From the NCBI GenBank assembly GCA_016630955.3, contig CM049986.1, positions 744,001 to 808,000 of the forward strand: a DNA stretch of 64,000 nt, given 5' to 3'. Below are positions 11,148-22,111 of the stretch, one piece after another. Numbering within the stretch: position 1 is the stretch's first letter; each line of letters starts with the position of its first letter. The DNA is from Didymella arachidicola (lineage: Eukaryota; Ascomycota; Dothideomycetes; Pleosporales; Didymellaceae). The notes beneath the pieces were generated by a model. The model was given only the letters and a program-made list of their open reading frames with translations, was not told where the DNA came from and did not search any database. A program made the translations under genes and the position numbers.

Positions 11148-11762
11148 AATGACCGCACCTGTCGCATCAGAGCCCGAAAACGATCTGAATCTGCGATGGG
11201 CGTTGAGGCTTGAACGTGACTCGCAGCGGCTTGTTAATGGAGGAAAGATGGAGGTGGATGCAACGGTCGCATTCACGCTTCCCGACTGCGCAGGCGACGA
11301 CCCACTTTTCTCTCGGCTGTGGACTGGGGGAGGACCAGGTGACAGCTTCGTGCGTTATCGACGACTTTGCATCGATACCACCTCGAGTATCATCGCAATG
11401 GACCCAAACGCGCAACAGTCTGCGATAAGCCTCAAGAGATCAATGTCGTGTCACATTGTTTCTGATAGCCAGTGGACTTGCTTGTACAGGAGGTGTGCGC
11501 TTTTGGCGGCATCTCACGGCATTGCGACAGGAGCTTGCACCTGCTTGTGATAGTAACTGGCGTCATAGTATCTAATGACGTTGGACATCAAATCTCATTA
11601 ATTTCATAGTATGCGCATCTTTCTTTCGAGGTTTTCTTAGCTTTGTCTCAACCGTGCTCCCTTTCCTTTTCCGGTCGTTGCCCTACCTGCTTGCCCTTAC
11701 ATTCGACCCTTACAGTCTGATACCTTACTATTCAGGCTTCTGCAGGTCCCACACAGCGCACG
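11148..11762. promoter_or_regulatory. Divergent promoter of the GH3-GNAT and deacetylase genes
   Basis: 615 bp between two divergent start codons of enzymes in the same pathway. The minus-strand frame of the GH3 gene stays open upstream to 11276, but the family start fits the ATG at 11147. I could not assign a clear NDT80 middle-sporulation-type element by eye. Confidence 0.55.
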
Positions 11763-13126
11763 ATGCCATCGATAGTAGCCACAAATGGAGACACGGACTT
11801 CGCACAGAGAGGTTCAGGCGTGACAAAGTTCACCAACTGCTTCCTAGTCAAGGGTGATGACCTCGTCAACGAAGACCTTTGGGTCAGCTCCGTCAGTGGC
11901 AAAATCTTAAATGGACAAGAGCTCCTGTTTGAGCACAAAACTGCACCGGATCAAATTGTTGACCTCGGTGGCCGCATCCTGTCTCCCGGATTCATCGACA
12001 CTCAACTCAATGGGGCCTACGGGTTCGACTTTTCAGTCATCCCAGACGACGGTGCTGCAGCTTACAGAAAAGGTGTCTGTGGTGTCAATAAGAGTCTGAT
12101 CGCGACTGGTGTGACGTCCTACCTACCAACACTGACTTCACAACCCCCAGAAGTCTATCACGAGGTTGGTGTGAAGGGCACACGCGTACGATAACTGCTA
12201 ATGAATGCTAGGCACTCCCATATCTGGGACCTTCAGGCGGTGCTCGTGATCCGGCTTCTGGGTCTGAATCCTTGGGGGCTCATTGTGAAGGACCTTTCAT
12301 GAACCCTACCAAGAACGGTATCCACAATGCCTCTGTCTTGCGCGAACCTACGCGTGGCATCACAGACATTGCCGATTGCTATGGTGCTGCTCACATCGGA
12401 CACTCGTCTCCCGTCAAGCTGGTCACCCTCGCTCCAGAGCTTCCAGGGGCCTTGTCTTCCATCCAGGCCCTTACAGAGAGCGGCATCAGGGTGTCGATTG
12501 GCCATTCAGAAGCCACATACGAAGAAGCTAAGTTGGGCATCAAAGCAGGGGCAATTATGATTACACATCTCTTCAACGCCATGCGGCCTCTCCACCACCG
12601 CAATCCAGGGATCTTTGGCCTGCTGGGCACACCATCATCCTCCATACGCAAACCCTACTTTGGCATTATTGCGGACGGCATACATTTGCATCCTACATCT
12701 GTCAAAATCGCATGGAATGCGCATCCAGAAGGACTGGTTCTCGTAACTGATGCTATGCGCCTGGCTGGAATGCCAGATGGTACATACGACTGGACTAATG
12801 GGTCGCGCATTATTAAGCGGGGTCCGCTGCTCACTTTGGAAGAGAATGGCAAGATTGCGGGAAGCAGTATCCAGCTCGTCGATTGCGTTACCAACTTCTT
12901 GAACTGGACTGGCGCGAGCGTACCACAGGCTTTGAAGGCCGTCACCGAGACGCCGGCAAAAATGTTAGGCATGGAAAATGTCAAGGGCACGCTGAGGGAA
13001 GGCGCCGACGCAGATCTGGTGGTCTTGAGCCTGCAGGATGGCGCGGTAGGCGGCGAGAAGAAGATAGCGGTCGATCAAGTCTGGAAATTTGGCACGAAGG
13101 TTTCTGACAGACTCAACAAATGTTAG
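11763..13126 (+). CDS. N-acetylglucosamine-6-phosphate deacetylase
   Basis: Exons 11763-12164 and 12212-13126 with a 47-bp intron (weak GTTGGT donor, AATGCTAG acceptor); 438 aa. It removes the acetyl group from GlcNAc-6-phosphate to give glucosamine-6-phosphate and acetate in the cytosol. Amidohydrolase-fold motifs are all present: DLGGRILSPGFIDTQLNG, the metal-binding Glu in GAHCEGPFMNP, SIGHSEATYEEA, THLFNAMRPLHHRNPG, the His-containing ADGIHLHP, and the catalytic Asp in LVTDAMRLAGM. Length and motif order match fungal DAC1/NagA. It is head-to-head with the GH3 gene and belongs to the same GlcNAc cluster. Confidence 0.95.
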
Positions 13127-13545
13127 GCTGTAAGTCTTTGGAGTTTATTTTGTGTCCAAGAAGCTATAGAAAGTATCCCATGGACTGGATGCATGTCTTA
13201 GACAACAGCCCTTCGATCTTGAACACGTGAATGCCTGTCATGGCCGTGCTCGCACTTAGCTTAGCGCGTTCCGTGACATCATCCTTTCGATTGGCCGCCT
13301 AGAATGTGGCAGTCATCGCGTTGTCGCAATTTCAATCGCATCACCCGTGGCTTGCTGACGGCGTTTGCAAGACTTTTACCTTCACGATGAATGCGTGCAG
13401 GCGATCGTGAACTGAAGCAGGCATATGTAGCCACCCACTCCTCCTTCCCCACGCTTCCGCCTGGCATCGACGCTTCCGTATCCGCAACGCATGATCCTTC
13501 GTCTAGTGTAAATCGCCGCCCTTTGCATAAGCAGAACACCACGAC
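13127..13545. other. Intergenic, upstream of RAD26
   Basis: About 420 bp holding the deacetylase 3' end and the RAD26 promoter and leader. No gene seen. Confidence 0.5.
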
Positions 13546-16500
13546 ATGGCTTCGTTGCCCGATAACGATGCTGCCTCGGCCTTGGCACCTATAATCACCG
13601 TCACCGATGTGCAAGACTCGAATGGTGCCAAGGACGACACATCAGTACTACTGGACGCCACAGGTGATGAAGTGGACGAGGAAGCACCTCCAGGCGCCGA
13701 CGAAGAGACACGACTCAAGTTTCTGACGACAGGCACCCGCGCGCAAGATGACCTCGAACGTGACATTGGCCGCCAGGCCGACCAGCTGCTCACCGAGCAA
13801 GCGGATGCTCGAGACAAGAAGCGCATCGAGAAAGCAGAGGCAGAAGCGAAGCGAGCCGAAGCTGCAATTCAGAAGCTGCGCAACCGGCTCTCGTTGCCTG
13901 CGGTGGACACGCATAAAGCGAAGCTGAGAGGGGAGATCGCTGCATATCAGCTCAAGATCGAGAATCTTGACAAGGAAATGGATGCCATACAACAGCGAAT
14001 TAACGAACGACATGCTGCGCCAGAAGGAGATGATATATTGCAGGATGGCGTGAATGGCCCTCTGGCTAACGAGAGTCGACGTGACTTTTTGATACGTACT
14101 GGCAAGATAACACCCTTCTCAAGATTAGCACAGAACCAGACTGGCTCAGGGACACTGGGGGAAACCATGCTGGATGCAGAGATGGAGGACATGGTGGAGG
14201 ACACCAACACCGGTCCTACATCCCACCGAAATCTGATGAAGCCTGGCTTTCAGGACATTGACACCAGCTCAGAAGCACCAAGTCCTCAGTCAATAATACG
14301 CGCTCGAAAGCGACGGAAGATTATACCCTCGAGCGACGCAATGAGCTTACGAGCGTCCAGTGCGGAACTCGGCACAACGGATGGGGACAGCGATCACGCT
14401 TTCGATCCTGGCATGTCCGCGAAGCAGCTTGCCACACTGAACGACTCGGAAGAGGATTCGGATATAGCTGTAGATAACGATGATGAGGACTTCGGCACGA
14501 ACGCTGGTCGCAAACGCAAAGCTAGGGGACAGCAATCCAAAACTTCGAAAGTGGTGTCTACTTCCGAAGCTGAGGCGAATCAAGAAGACTTGACAGGGGT
14601 CGATGATGGCAACGAGAAGGTGTTCCGCCAGCGTGTCGAAAAATGGTCAAAGAATCGCTCTGCGGCACGAAAGCGAGCAAGAGAACGAGCCAGTGACACC
14701 ACAGCCGAAGACGAGGGTGAAGACGAGTGGTTCAAACCGCATCCGACGGAAGCTGATACTGTGTTCGAAGGCGGCTTCCGTATACCCGGCGATATCTACC
14801 CTGCTCTGTTTCCGTACCAGAAGACAGGCGTGCAGTGGCTATGGGAGCTGTTCCAACAGAACGTCGGGGGCATCATTGGTGATGAGATGGGGCTGGGTAA
14901 AACCATACAAGCCATCTCCTTCGTTGCTGGCCTGCACTATTCCAAGCTTCTCACTAAGCCTGTGATCGTAGTTTGTCCAGCAACAGTCATGAAGCAGTGG
15001 GTCAGCGAGTTTCATCGCTGGTGGCCAGCTCTGCGCGTCTCTATTTTACATACATCTGGCAGTGGCATGCTGAATACTCAGCGAGAGGACCGTTATGAGC
15101 GAGAGATGGAGTTGCGCAGCTATGGTGACTACGATAATACTCTGACCGGGGCTGGTAAGGCCGCTAAGAAGATCATCGAAAAGGCCAAGCGCGACGGCCA
15201 TGTTCTAGTCACGACGTACTCTGGTCTTCAGACCTATTCGGAGTTTCTGACAGCAACCGAGTGGGAATGCGCCATCCTTGACGAGGGGCATAAGATTCGC
15301 AATCCCAATACAGCCATCACGATTCACTGCAAGGAGCTGCGGACACCGAACCGTATTATCCTGTCGGGGACACCTATGCAGAACAACCTCAGCGAGCTCT
15401 GGTCTTTGTTTGACTTCGTATTCCCTATGCGTCTAGGAACCTTGATCAACTTCAGGAACCAGTTTGAATTTCCCATCAAGCGTGGTGGGTACGCAAATGC
15501 CTCGAACCTCGAATTCGAAACAGCAATACAGTGCGCAGAAACTCTCAAAGGTGCCATCAGTCCGTACTTGCTACAGCGATTCAAGGTCGACGTAGCAACC
15601 GACTTACCTCAGAAAAAGGAACAAGTGCTCTTTTGCAAGCTGACAAAGCAGCAACGTCAGGCATATGAGGGATTTCTGCAGTCTGAGGACATGAAGTCCA
15701 TTGCTTCCGGAAAGCGACAGATGTTGTACGGTGTCGATTTCTTACGAAAGATTTGCAACCATCCAGATCTGACTGAGCACAAGACTTTGTCGAAGCAGCC
15801 TGGCTATGACTATGGTGCACCGAACAAGTCCGGAAAGATGCAAGTCGTCAAGGAACTGTTATCACTATGGAAGAAGGGCGGCCACAAGACGTTGCTCTTT
15901 GCTCAACACCGCATCATGCTCGACATCCTGCAGAAGTTTCTCAACCACCTACCTGACATCAACTATCGTCGCATGGATGGCGAAACGCCCATCAAAGATC
16001 GACAAGACCTTGTTGACGAATTCAACAATAGTCCAGATCTTCATGTCTTCCTGTTGACGACCAAAGTTGGAGGTCTCGGTGTCAACCTCACAGGTGCTAA
16101 CCGGGTCATCATCTACGATCCTGATTGGAACCCGTCCACCGATATCCAGGCGAGAGAGCGTTCATGGCGCCTCGGTCAGAAACGAGAGGTTGAGATATAC
16201 CGCCTCATGTCTGCAGGTACTATTGAGGAGAAGATCTACCACCGTCAGATCTTCAAGCAGTTCTTAACGAACAAGGTACTCAAAGACCCAAAGCAGCGTC
16301 AAACGTTCCAGATGAGTGACTTGCATGATCTCTTCACGTTGGGAGGTGAAGCTGCCGATGGCGAGACAGAAACTGGCAATCTATTCCGCGGCTCAGAAGT
16401 CCAATTCGACGAGGATGGCACTTCAGCAACTCCGGATGCCACCTCCGGACAAGATTTAGCCGCTATGAGAGGTATTGCACACGCCGAAGCCTTCCAAGAA

Positions 16501-17274
16501 CCTGTCTCGGACGCAGAAGATGGCGCACAAAGCGCAGGGGAGAGCGCAGAGATAGAGAAGCCTGCCTCAGGTGGCCGTCTCATGTCTACCATCTTCGCAA
16601 AGACGGGCGTCCACTCGGTCCTCGAACATGACGCCATCGTTAACTCCACAGCAGGCGGCCGTAAGCGCAAGGTCCAAGCAGACCCTGCCTTTGTCCAACG
16701 CGAAGCCAAACGCCAAGCGGCTCTTGCCGCAGAGCAACTGAAGAAGAGCATGGAAGAAGCCCGTGCCGTGCCCGCTGGCGTGCCAACTTGGACAGGCACC
16801 TTTGGCGAAGCAGGAAGGCCCGCCTCGCCATCTGCATCCTCACGCGGCGGGCGGGGCGGACGCGGTGGTCGCGGAGGTAGCGCATTCGGTCGCGGCCAGC
16901 CCTCGTCCTCGTCCATCCTGAGCAACCTCGCAGCGCGCCAGGGCCGTTCTGTAGCCACGCCCGCCGGCGTAACGACATCCACGAGCTCCACGCGTGCTTC
17001 GACGCCGTCGGCAACCACCGCCAGCTCGTTCCGCGGCCGCAGGATGCTAGAGATGATCCGCGATTTCATGATGACGCATGGTGGAAGTGTGCCCAGCCAG
17101 ATGCTGGTAGACCACTTTGATCATTATGTGCGTGCGCAGCCTGGCAGGAATGAGGAGTTCAAGGAGATGCTGAAGACGGTGGCTTCGTTGCAGCGAAGCG
17201 GGAGTGCACAGCGAGGACGTTGGGTGTTGAAGGATGAGTGGAGGCCCAGGCCGGCCGGGCGCGGAGCTGGGTGA
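13546..17274 (+). CDS. rad26: RAD26/CSB (ERCC6) SNF2-family DNA translocase
   Basis: Single exon, 1242 aa. It acts in transcription-coupled nucleotide excision repair, remodelling RNA polymerase II stalled at lesions in the nucleus. An acidic, coiled N-terminal region (about 60-150 is Lys/Glu/Ala-rich) leads to the SNF2 ATPase: Walker A DEMGLGKTIQ near residue 445, DEGH box (ILDEGHKIRN) near 578, SGTPMQNNLSELWSLFDFVFP, and helicase C motifs KVGGLGVNLTGA and ARERSWRLGQ near 860. The C-terminus has basic stretches, a Gly/Arg-rich run (GGRGGRGGRGG near 1105) and a final globular part ending GRWVLKDEW. Length and domain order match fungal Rad26/Rhp26. The flanking genes are not functionally related. 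Confidence 0.93.
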   Translation: MASLPDNDAASALAPIITVTDVQDSNGAKDDTSVLLDATGDEVDEEAPPGADEETRLKFLTTGTRAQDDLERDIGRQADQLLTEQADARDKKRIEKAEAEAKRAEAAIQKLRNRLSLPAVDTHKAKLRGEIAAYQLKIENLDKEMDAIQQRINERHAAPEGDDILQDGVNGPLANESRRDFLIRTGKITPFSRLAQNQTGSGTLGETMLDAEMEDMVEDTNTGPTSHRNLMKPGFQDIDTSSEAPSPQSIIRARKRRKIIPSSDAMSLRASSAELGTTDGDSDHAFDPGMSAKQLATLNDSEEDSDIAVDNDDEDFGTNAGRKRKARGQQSKTSKVVSTSEAEANQEDLTGVDDGNEKVFRQRVEKWSKNRSAARKRARERASDTTAEDEGEDEWFKPHPTEADTVFEGGFRIPGDIYPALFPYQKTGVQWLWELFQQNVGGIIGDEMGLGKTIQAISFVAGLHYSKLLTKPVIVVCPATVMKQWVSEFHRWWPALRVSILHTSGSGMLNTQREDRYEREMELRSYGDYDNTLTGAGKAAKKIIEKAKRDGHVLVTTYSGLQTYSEFLTATEWECAILDEGHKIRNPNTAITIHCKELRTPNRIILSGTPMQNNLSELWSLFDFVFPMRLGTLINFRNQFEFPIKRGGYANASNLEFETAIQCAETLKGAISPYLLQRFKVDVATDLPQKKEQVLFCKLTKQQRQAYEGFLQSEDMKSIASGKRQMLYGVDFLRKICNHPDLTEHKTLSKQPGYDYGAPNKSGKMQVVKELLSLWKKGGHKTLLFAQHRIMLDILQKFLNHLPDINYRRMDGETPIKDRQDLVDEFNNSPDLHVFLLTTKVGGLGVNLTGANRVIIYDPDWNPSTDIQARERSWRLGQKREVEIYRLMSAGTIEEKIYHRQIFKQFLTNKVLKDPKQRQTFQMSDLHDLFTLGGEAADGETETGNLFRGSEVQFDEDGTSATPDATSGQDLAAMRGIAHAEAFQEPVSDAEDGAQSAGESAEIEKPASGGRLMSTIFAKTGVHSVLEHDAIVNSTAGGRKRKVQADPAFVQREAKRQAALAAEQLKKSMEEARAVPAGVPTWTGTFGEAGRPASPSASSRGGRGGRGGRGGSAFGRGQPSSSSILSNLAARQGRSVATPAGVTTSTSSTRASTPSATTASSFRGRRMLEMIRDFMMTHGGSVPSQMLVDHFDHYVRAQPGRNEEFKEMLKTVASLQRSGSAQRGRWVLKDEWRPRPAGRGAG

Positions 17275-17837
17275 TGTTCCGAGCATATGGCAGGACTATC
17301 CCATAGACATGACGTTTGGGTTCATGATTAGGGGAGAGAGTACTGCATTCTTGCCAAGTGCTGGCATGCATTCCAAGCACAATGTGAGCAGAAACTTACA
17401 CGTACATAAACAAACAACATTGAACAACATGCGGCTGAAAAGCGAGAGTAAGGTATAGTCGTACTTTTGATCGCTCTTATTCCCTGAAGCTAGATCTCAT
17501 CGTCCTATTTCCACAGCTTGAATATTACATCCCGTGCCTATCACAAGCGCACTCCTCTGTATTAAGATGCGTATTTCCTCAAGCCTAGTAATGCAGGGCC
17601 TTCCTTTTCAATGACGTGACAGTGTGCTCCATAAACTCCAGACAGGCCTAGATGAAGCCAAATGATTGTGGATTGCTCCCCCGCTGAACGCTGCCGAAAC
17701 CACGGCACCAGTCCGGACCCTTTATGATTCAGATTCGGTTCGAAATGAGCGAAATATAGACAGGTGAGAAGCGTAAGGAATGCCGTTATCGTGTACGAGA
17801 CGTCGTCCATATGCGTTTGGGCCGGGGTGATGTTGCG
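17275..17837. other. Intergenic, convergent 3' ends
   Basis: About 560 bp between two convergent genes. An 82-codon minus-strand frame at 17562-17810 begins with a hydrophobic stretch (ITAFLTLLTCLYF), but I see no family match or splice support for it. Confidence 0.4.
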
Positions 17838-18782
17838 TTACCACAGGCCGAAAGTGTATGTGAAGTAGGCCAGCGAGCCGATTGTTGTGCCGGTTGTCAG
17901 CAGCAGGGCTGTAAAGGTCATCTTCTCGAATTGCGAGAGCGCGCCATTGCAGTTCGCGCAGTTGAATTCTGTAGATGGTTAGTCGAACGTTGTAGAATGC
18001 AAGAGCTCCTCCCGGGACCTACCAGAGAAGGGGACGTATGGCTGCGGTGTGTACATGCCAAACTGGAACGAGTTGAACACAGCCAGATATCCGGCCTTGG
18101 GGGCGGCGCTGACGCTAGACTCGGCATCGTAGATGAGGAGAGTATACTTCTCGGTCAAGAACGGTACCTGCCCCGAGGGAGTGTTCTTCGTGTCCCATAC
18201 AACGGATGTCTGGTCTGCCGACTGATTTACGGCGATGGTGTATGTGGCCTGGTTGGCGGTGCAGCTGGCGAGGATGTCGATGGCCGACGGTGTCTGGGAC
18301 AGCGAGGTGTAATTCCAGGCGAAGGTCACGTAGTCACCGACTTTGTAGAACTGGGAGCCTGCAAGAGCGCCGGGTGTCACCATTGAGATGCCTCCTGCAG
18401 GCAGACGGTTATCGTAGCTAGTGGCCTTGGACTTGCCGCTTGTCTTGCTGCCAGAAGCCTTCTGCGAGCCGCTCGCAGTGGCCTTTGCCGTCGTCGAGGC
18501 GTCGTCTTTGCTGTCGCTGTTGGTGGCGCTGGCCTTGTTGGACTGCGAGGCCGACGTTCGTGTGGGTTGCTCGCTCGACTGCTGTTCTGAGGCCGAGGCC
18601 GAGTCTGGCAGTTTGGTTAGCAATGCGTCTTGCTGTGGACGGGCTGCAGACGTACTGTCGTCCTGGCGGGCGAAAATGTTCCTGACGTCCCCAAGGCCGT
18701 GCATGTTGGCGAAGGCGTCTGGCATGGCAGCCGTGACCGAAGTCATGGCCAGGAGGCCGGCGAGAAGCTGCGAGGGCCTCAT
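17838..18782 (-). CDS. Secreted/membrane Ser-Thr-rich protein with DUF7137-like domain
   Basis: Exons 18782-18023 and 17968-17838 with a 54-bp intron; 296 aa. An ATG four codons upstream (18794) is also possible, but the one at 18782 starts a clean signal peptide (MRPSQLLAGLLAMTSVTAA). Residues about 35-125 are Ser/Thr/Ala/Lys-rich, probably O-glycosylated. A beta-rich domain follows (PAGGISMVTPGAL, FYKVGDYVTFAWNYTSL, ILASCTANQATYTI, EKYTLLIYDAESS), with N-glycosylation sequons. The second exon encodes NCANCNG and a C-terminal hydrophobic helix (MTFTALLLTTGTTIGSLAYF). This resembles an uncharacterised fungal family I know as DUF7137. Function unknown; a cell-wall or plasma-membrane location is likely. 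Confidence 0.75.
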
Positions 18783-19693
18783 TGTCCTGCCCAACTGCCC
18801 AATTCACTGCACAAAGTCGAGTCGAAGGGTCCGCGAGACGGCTGGAGGATGCGGGCGGAGTGATCTTGTGGAGCCGGTAGTGCGACGAGAACGTGTTGGC
18901 GTGTCAACAAACGGGGTCGTAGATGAGGCAAGCTTGCCGAACGCCGCTTTTCTTTTCCTACCAAAAAAACGAGCGACTGGTGAAGAAAAGCGAAAGAATA
19001 GCGGACGGGCGGAGGTTGACTGTGGTGAGGGAGTCTCAACGATGGCGGGCTTCTGCTGGAGAAAGGGCTGGTGCATGGACAGGGGCGCCGAGCATGAATG
19101 GACCATGCGGGCACTAGCACCGATTCACTCGAGCCAATTCGCCGCTCACTACTATGAATAGGCTGCGCACCCACGCCCGTTGGGACTCATCGTCATGCAC
19201 ATCCTATCGTTTCCTGTGTTCGTTTGGAATCTGCGGCTCTTCGCGACTGCGCGCGTTTTTTCTGAGTGTCTCGCAGCCGAGTCGACATCACTCTGGTTGT
19301 TGTTTTTGTTGCTGCTGTCGAGATCAAGTGTTTACGCCCGTGGCATGCTTGGGCAATCTCGAGTATTTGCAGGGCTGTGGCCGGTCGTAGTCCGAATACG
19401 ATGTTTGGCTGTTTGACAGGCCCACTTTGATGCCACCCTCAACCTCGTCTCGTCTTGAGACATGCCCATCATCTGTTCTCGTCTTGGCTATGCGCTGTAG
19501 CGACACAGCTTACACATCGAGAATTACGAGCTGCTCGTGCCATTTGGTTGCACAGCTGAGCAAGCAGGCAGTGCTAAGAGGTCACACGTGTGACAAGGAC
19601 CCATCAGCTAGCTGAAACTTCTCATATATCTAATGTGAAGATCTTCATCACCTACATTTGCCTGCAGAACATCTAAACTTATTCTCACATTCA
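18783..19693. other. Intergenic between tandem minus-strand genes
   Basis: About 910 bp: promoter of the serine-rich protein gene and the 3' flank of the sugar transporter. Open frames on the plus strand (for example 18421-19161) mostly run antisense to the serine-rich gene and have no motif. Confidence 0.45.
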
Positions 19694-21513
19694 TCAAGCG
19701 TGCGACTCGACGCGCTCAACGTCAGCCTGTTTCTCGTGCTGGAAAGCAACATCCATCAGCGCTGGCTTCAGTGCTTCAGCGTTCTCGCGAGTGAACTTGC
19801 GCGACGACACTCTGTGCTCGAACAGCAGATCCAGCTCGGAGTACGTGAGGCCCAAGGTCTCTGGGAGACGAAAGTAGCCCCAGATGATGAACAGAACGGC
19901 GATGCCAGCCCAGAAGAAGCCACCCTTGGCACCCCAGTTCCAGTCGTTCACACCAACCATCTTTGGCATAATTGTATTCGTGACGAATACGATACTGTTG
20001 TAGCTGGCGCGGGAGAGCGCGACCGTCTTGACACGCAGGCGAGAGCTGGGAATTTCAGCGGCCAGGGTGTAGCAAATAGGACCAATGGAAAGCTGTAAGG
20101 GTCAGTACATTCATGCATTGTCAAGACATCCGAGAACATACCTGGAAGCAGAAGATCATCAAGATGATCAAGATACCTCCGGCGAGGCTTGCTGACTTGT
20201 TGGACTTTGGCGCGATGCCAATGAATCCAACGATGAGCAGGATGAGTGAAATGGCTGACAGACCAGTCAGGTACATCTTGCGACGCCCGAACCTTGTCAT
20301 GATCCACCACGCAATGACGCAGCCGACCAGACCAAGACAGTCTTGACCGATGGTCAGATGAAAAGAATCGTCTTGGCTCAATCCAACACCCTGCAAAAAC
20401 TGGGTACCGAAGCCCATGAAGGGAACACCGCAAAGCGCCTGGGTTATGAACGCCATCGCAGAAACCTCGGTCCGGTGGAGATCGCTGCCACGGAAGAGAT
20501 GCCAGTAGTTGGTACCGGCAGATACTTCCTTTTCAAACTGATCGGTGACGACCATCATCTCAATGTGAGCATCCAAATCAAAGTCAACATCTTCCTGGGG
20601 GGTATTGAGCTTGCTGATGGCAGCACGAGCCTCATCGACGCGACCTTGACGAATCAACCACCATGGGCTAAACGCTTGATCAGTATAACGTGCAAAATGA
20701 CCCGGTGTGTCCATCAATGCATACCTCTCAGGTGCTAACAAAGTTGCGAGGATGATTGGGATTGGCCAGATCCACTGCAGAGCAAATGGGATTCTGTAAC
20801 CCCACTGGCTAGTGTTTTTCATCAATCCAGTGAGAACACCGGTAGAGAAGAGACCGCCAATGACCCAGCACATGTTGATCCATGAGGTCATGTATCCACG
20901 GAGGTGAGTAGGGCATAGGTCCGCAGCGTAGGAGATTGCGAGAGTCTGAACGTTGTTAGCACGTATCACTCGTCCGCCGGCTCGAATCGTCATGTTGGCT
21001 TACCTGGAAGACTCCCCATGGTAGACCTTGGATGACACCGCCGATGAGGAACATCTCAAGGCTGGTTGAAAAGAAGGGGATGAAGATGGCGCCAGTCATG
21101 ACGACCATACTGACGACCATAGTCTTCTTGTACCCGATCCATTCGGTGATGTAGCCGTTAATGATCAGACCAAGGATACAGCCAACTTGAGTGCCGTTCA
21201 GGATGATAGTCTGCCATCGAGAAGAGACGATCCTGCCGCCCCCAGGATTCTCCTGATTCCCAAATCTGTTTTTGAACGGCTCGAAGGCGAAGAACTTATT
21301 CATCAACGATGTGTCGTAGCCCTCCATGACAACGGCGAGGGAGATGACGAAGGAGAACACGATGGCCTTCCACCAGAACCGCAAGCTCTGACGAACGGAT
21401 ATCTTGTGCTCGTTGCGAATAGCGGCATTGGTGTTGTCGGCGACGCTGTGATCCGTCGTTGATTCGACTCGCTCGGCCGCATGGCCAACGGCCTTGTGGT
21501 CAAGTCCTGACAT
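19694..21513 (-). CDS. MFS sugar transporter, fungal alpha-glucoside/hexose family
   Basis: Four exons: 21513-21004, 20945-20725, 20667-20142 and 20092-19694, with introns of 58, 57 and 50 bp; 551 aa. Proton-coupled sugar uptake at the plasma membrane is expected. Twelve hydrophobic segments of the sugar-porter type are visible, with VVMEGYDTSLMNKFF in TM1, EWIGYKKTMVVS between TM2 and TM3, the post-TM6 motif APESPWWLIRQGR (created by removing an intron), TRFGRRKMYLTGL between TM8 and TM9, and the terminal LPETLGLTYSELDLLFE. The closest families are the fungal MAL/alpha-glucoside permeases. Specificity cannot be read from sequence. It is divergently transcribed from a Zn2Cys6 regulator and 2.9 kb from an alpha-galactosidase gene, so an alpha-galactoside, melibiose or galactose substrate is worth considering. 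Confidence 0.9.
20668..20724 (-). other. In-frame 57-bp intron in the transporter gene
   Basis: GTATGC donor, ATACTGATC branch-like sequence and GTTTAG acceptor on the minus strand. It has a length divisible by three and no stop codon, so simple ORF calling keeps it. Removing it restores the conserved PESPWW motif after TM6. Confidence 0.8.
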
Positions 21514-21758
21514 AGAGAAGATAAAGGAAGATCAGAAGGGTGCTGAGCAAGCCTTTGAATATAAGACTGGAGGGTGTCTCCTCAGATGCGCGCACTGAGC
21601 GGGAGCGGATCGTAGCCAGAATGCAGAAAGTGCCACAGCTTATATGTATGTACGTCGTAGGTATAATCGTTCAAATTGAAGAGGTGCGCCTCGGCAGCCA
21701 CTTCATGATGGCGGCGGCTCAGTTGGTAGACTGGTCTGGAAAGGGGAAACCACACGAC

Positions 21759-21770
21759 CGGCAAGGGCCG
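21759..21770. promoter_or_regulatory. CGG-N6-CCG inverted repeat
   Basis: CGGCAAGGGCCG: inverted CGG triplets with a 6-bp spacer, the spacing used by Ppr1/UaY-type binuclear cluster proteins. It lies about 245 bp upstream of the transporter start. Confidence 0.45.
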
Positions 21771-21874
21771 AGATTAGGCAAGTCTGTCAACTTTGCGGGG
21801 AGATGCAAGCAGGTTCGTCTCCGCTCCATGGGACCATGCCCCGTGTGGAGATCTGGCGAGCTGGGTGGCTGACG

Positions 21875-21886
21875 AATCGGCCGATT
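21875..21886. promoter_or_regulatory. 12-bp palindrome AATCGGCCGATT
   Basis: Perfect palindrome with abutting CGG and CCG in the divergent promoter. A candidate regulator site, or chance. Confidence 0.4.
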
Positions 21887-22101
21887 AGAACTTATCTCCG
21901 AGTCAGGTCCAGGGTGTGTTGATGAGCAATTGTGCAACCAGGAGGATGTCGAGCGCTCCAAGAAACAGAGAACGGTGAACCTGCAGGTTGCAATATCATT
22001 CTCACGTGGCTTGATTGAAGACTTTTCCGCCGGTAGAGCGCCTCTGGATCGAGACCAGAGCGGACCGCCTTTGTCTGCAAACTTGGCACCCTGGAAAATC
22101 G

Positions 22102-22111
22102 CCCGATCGGG
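22102..22111. promoter_or_regulatory. 10-bp palindrome CCCGATCGGG
   Basis: Everted CCG-N2-CGG arrangement about 165 bp upstream of the regulator start codon. A candidate autoregulatory site. Confidence 0.35.

Noticed and set aside
21711..21775. tRNA-like string GGCTCAGTTGGTAGA
   Set aside because: Only the D-arm-like part is present. No anticodon arm or T-arm (GGTTCRANYCC) with matching stems follows.
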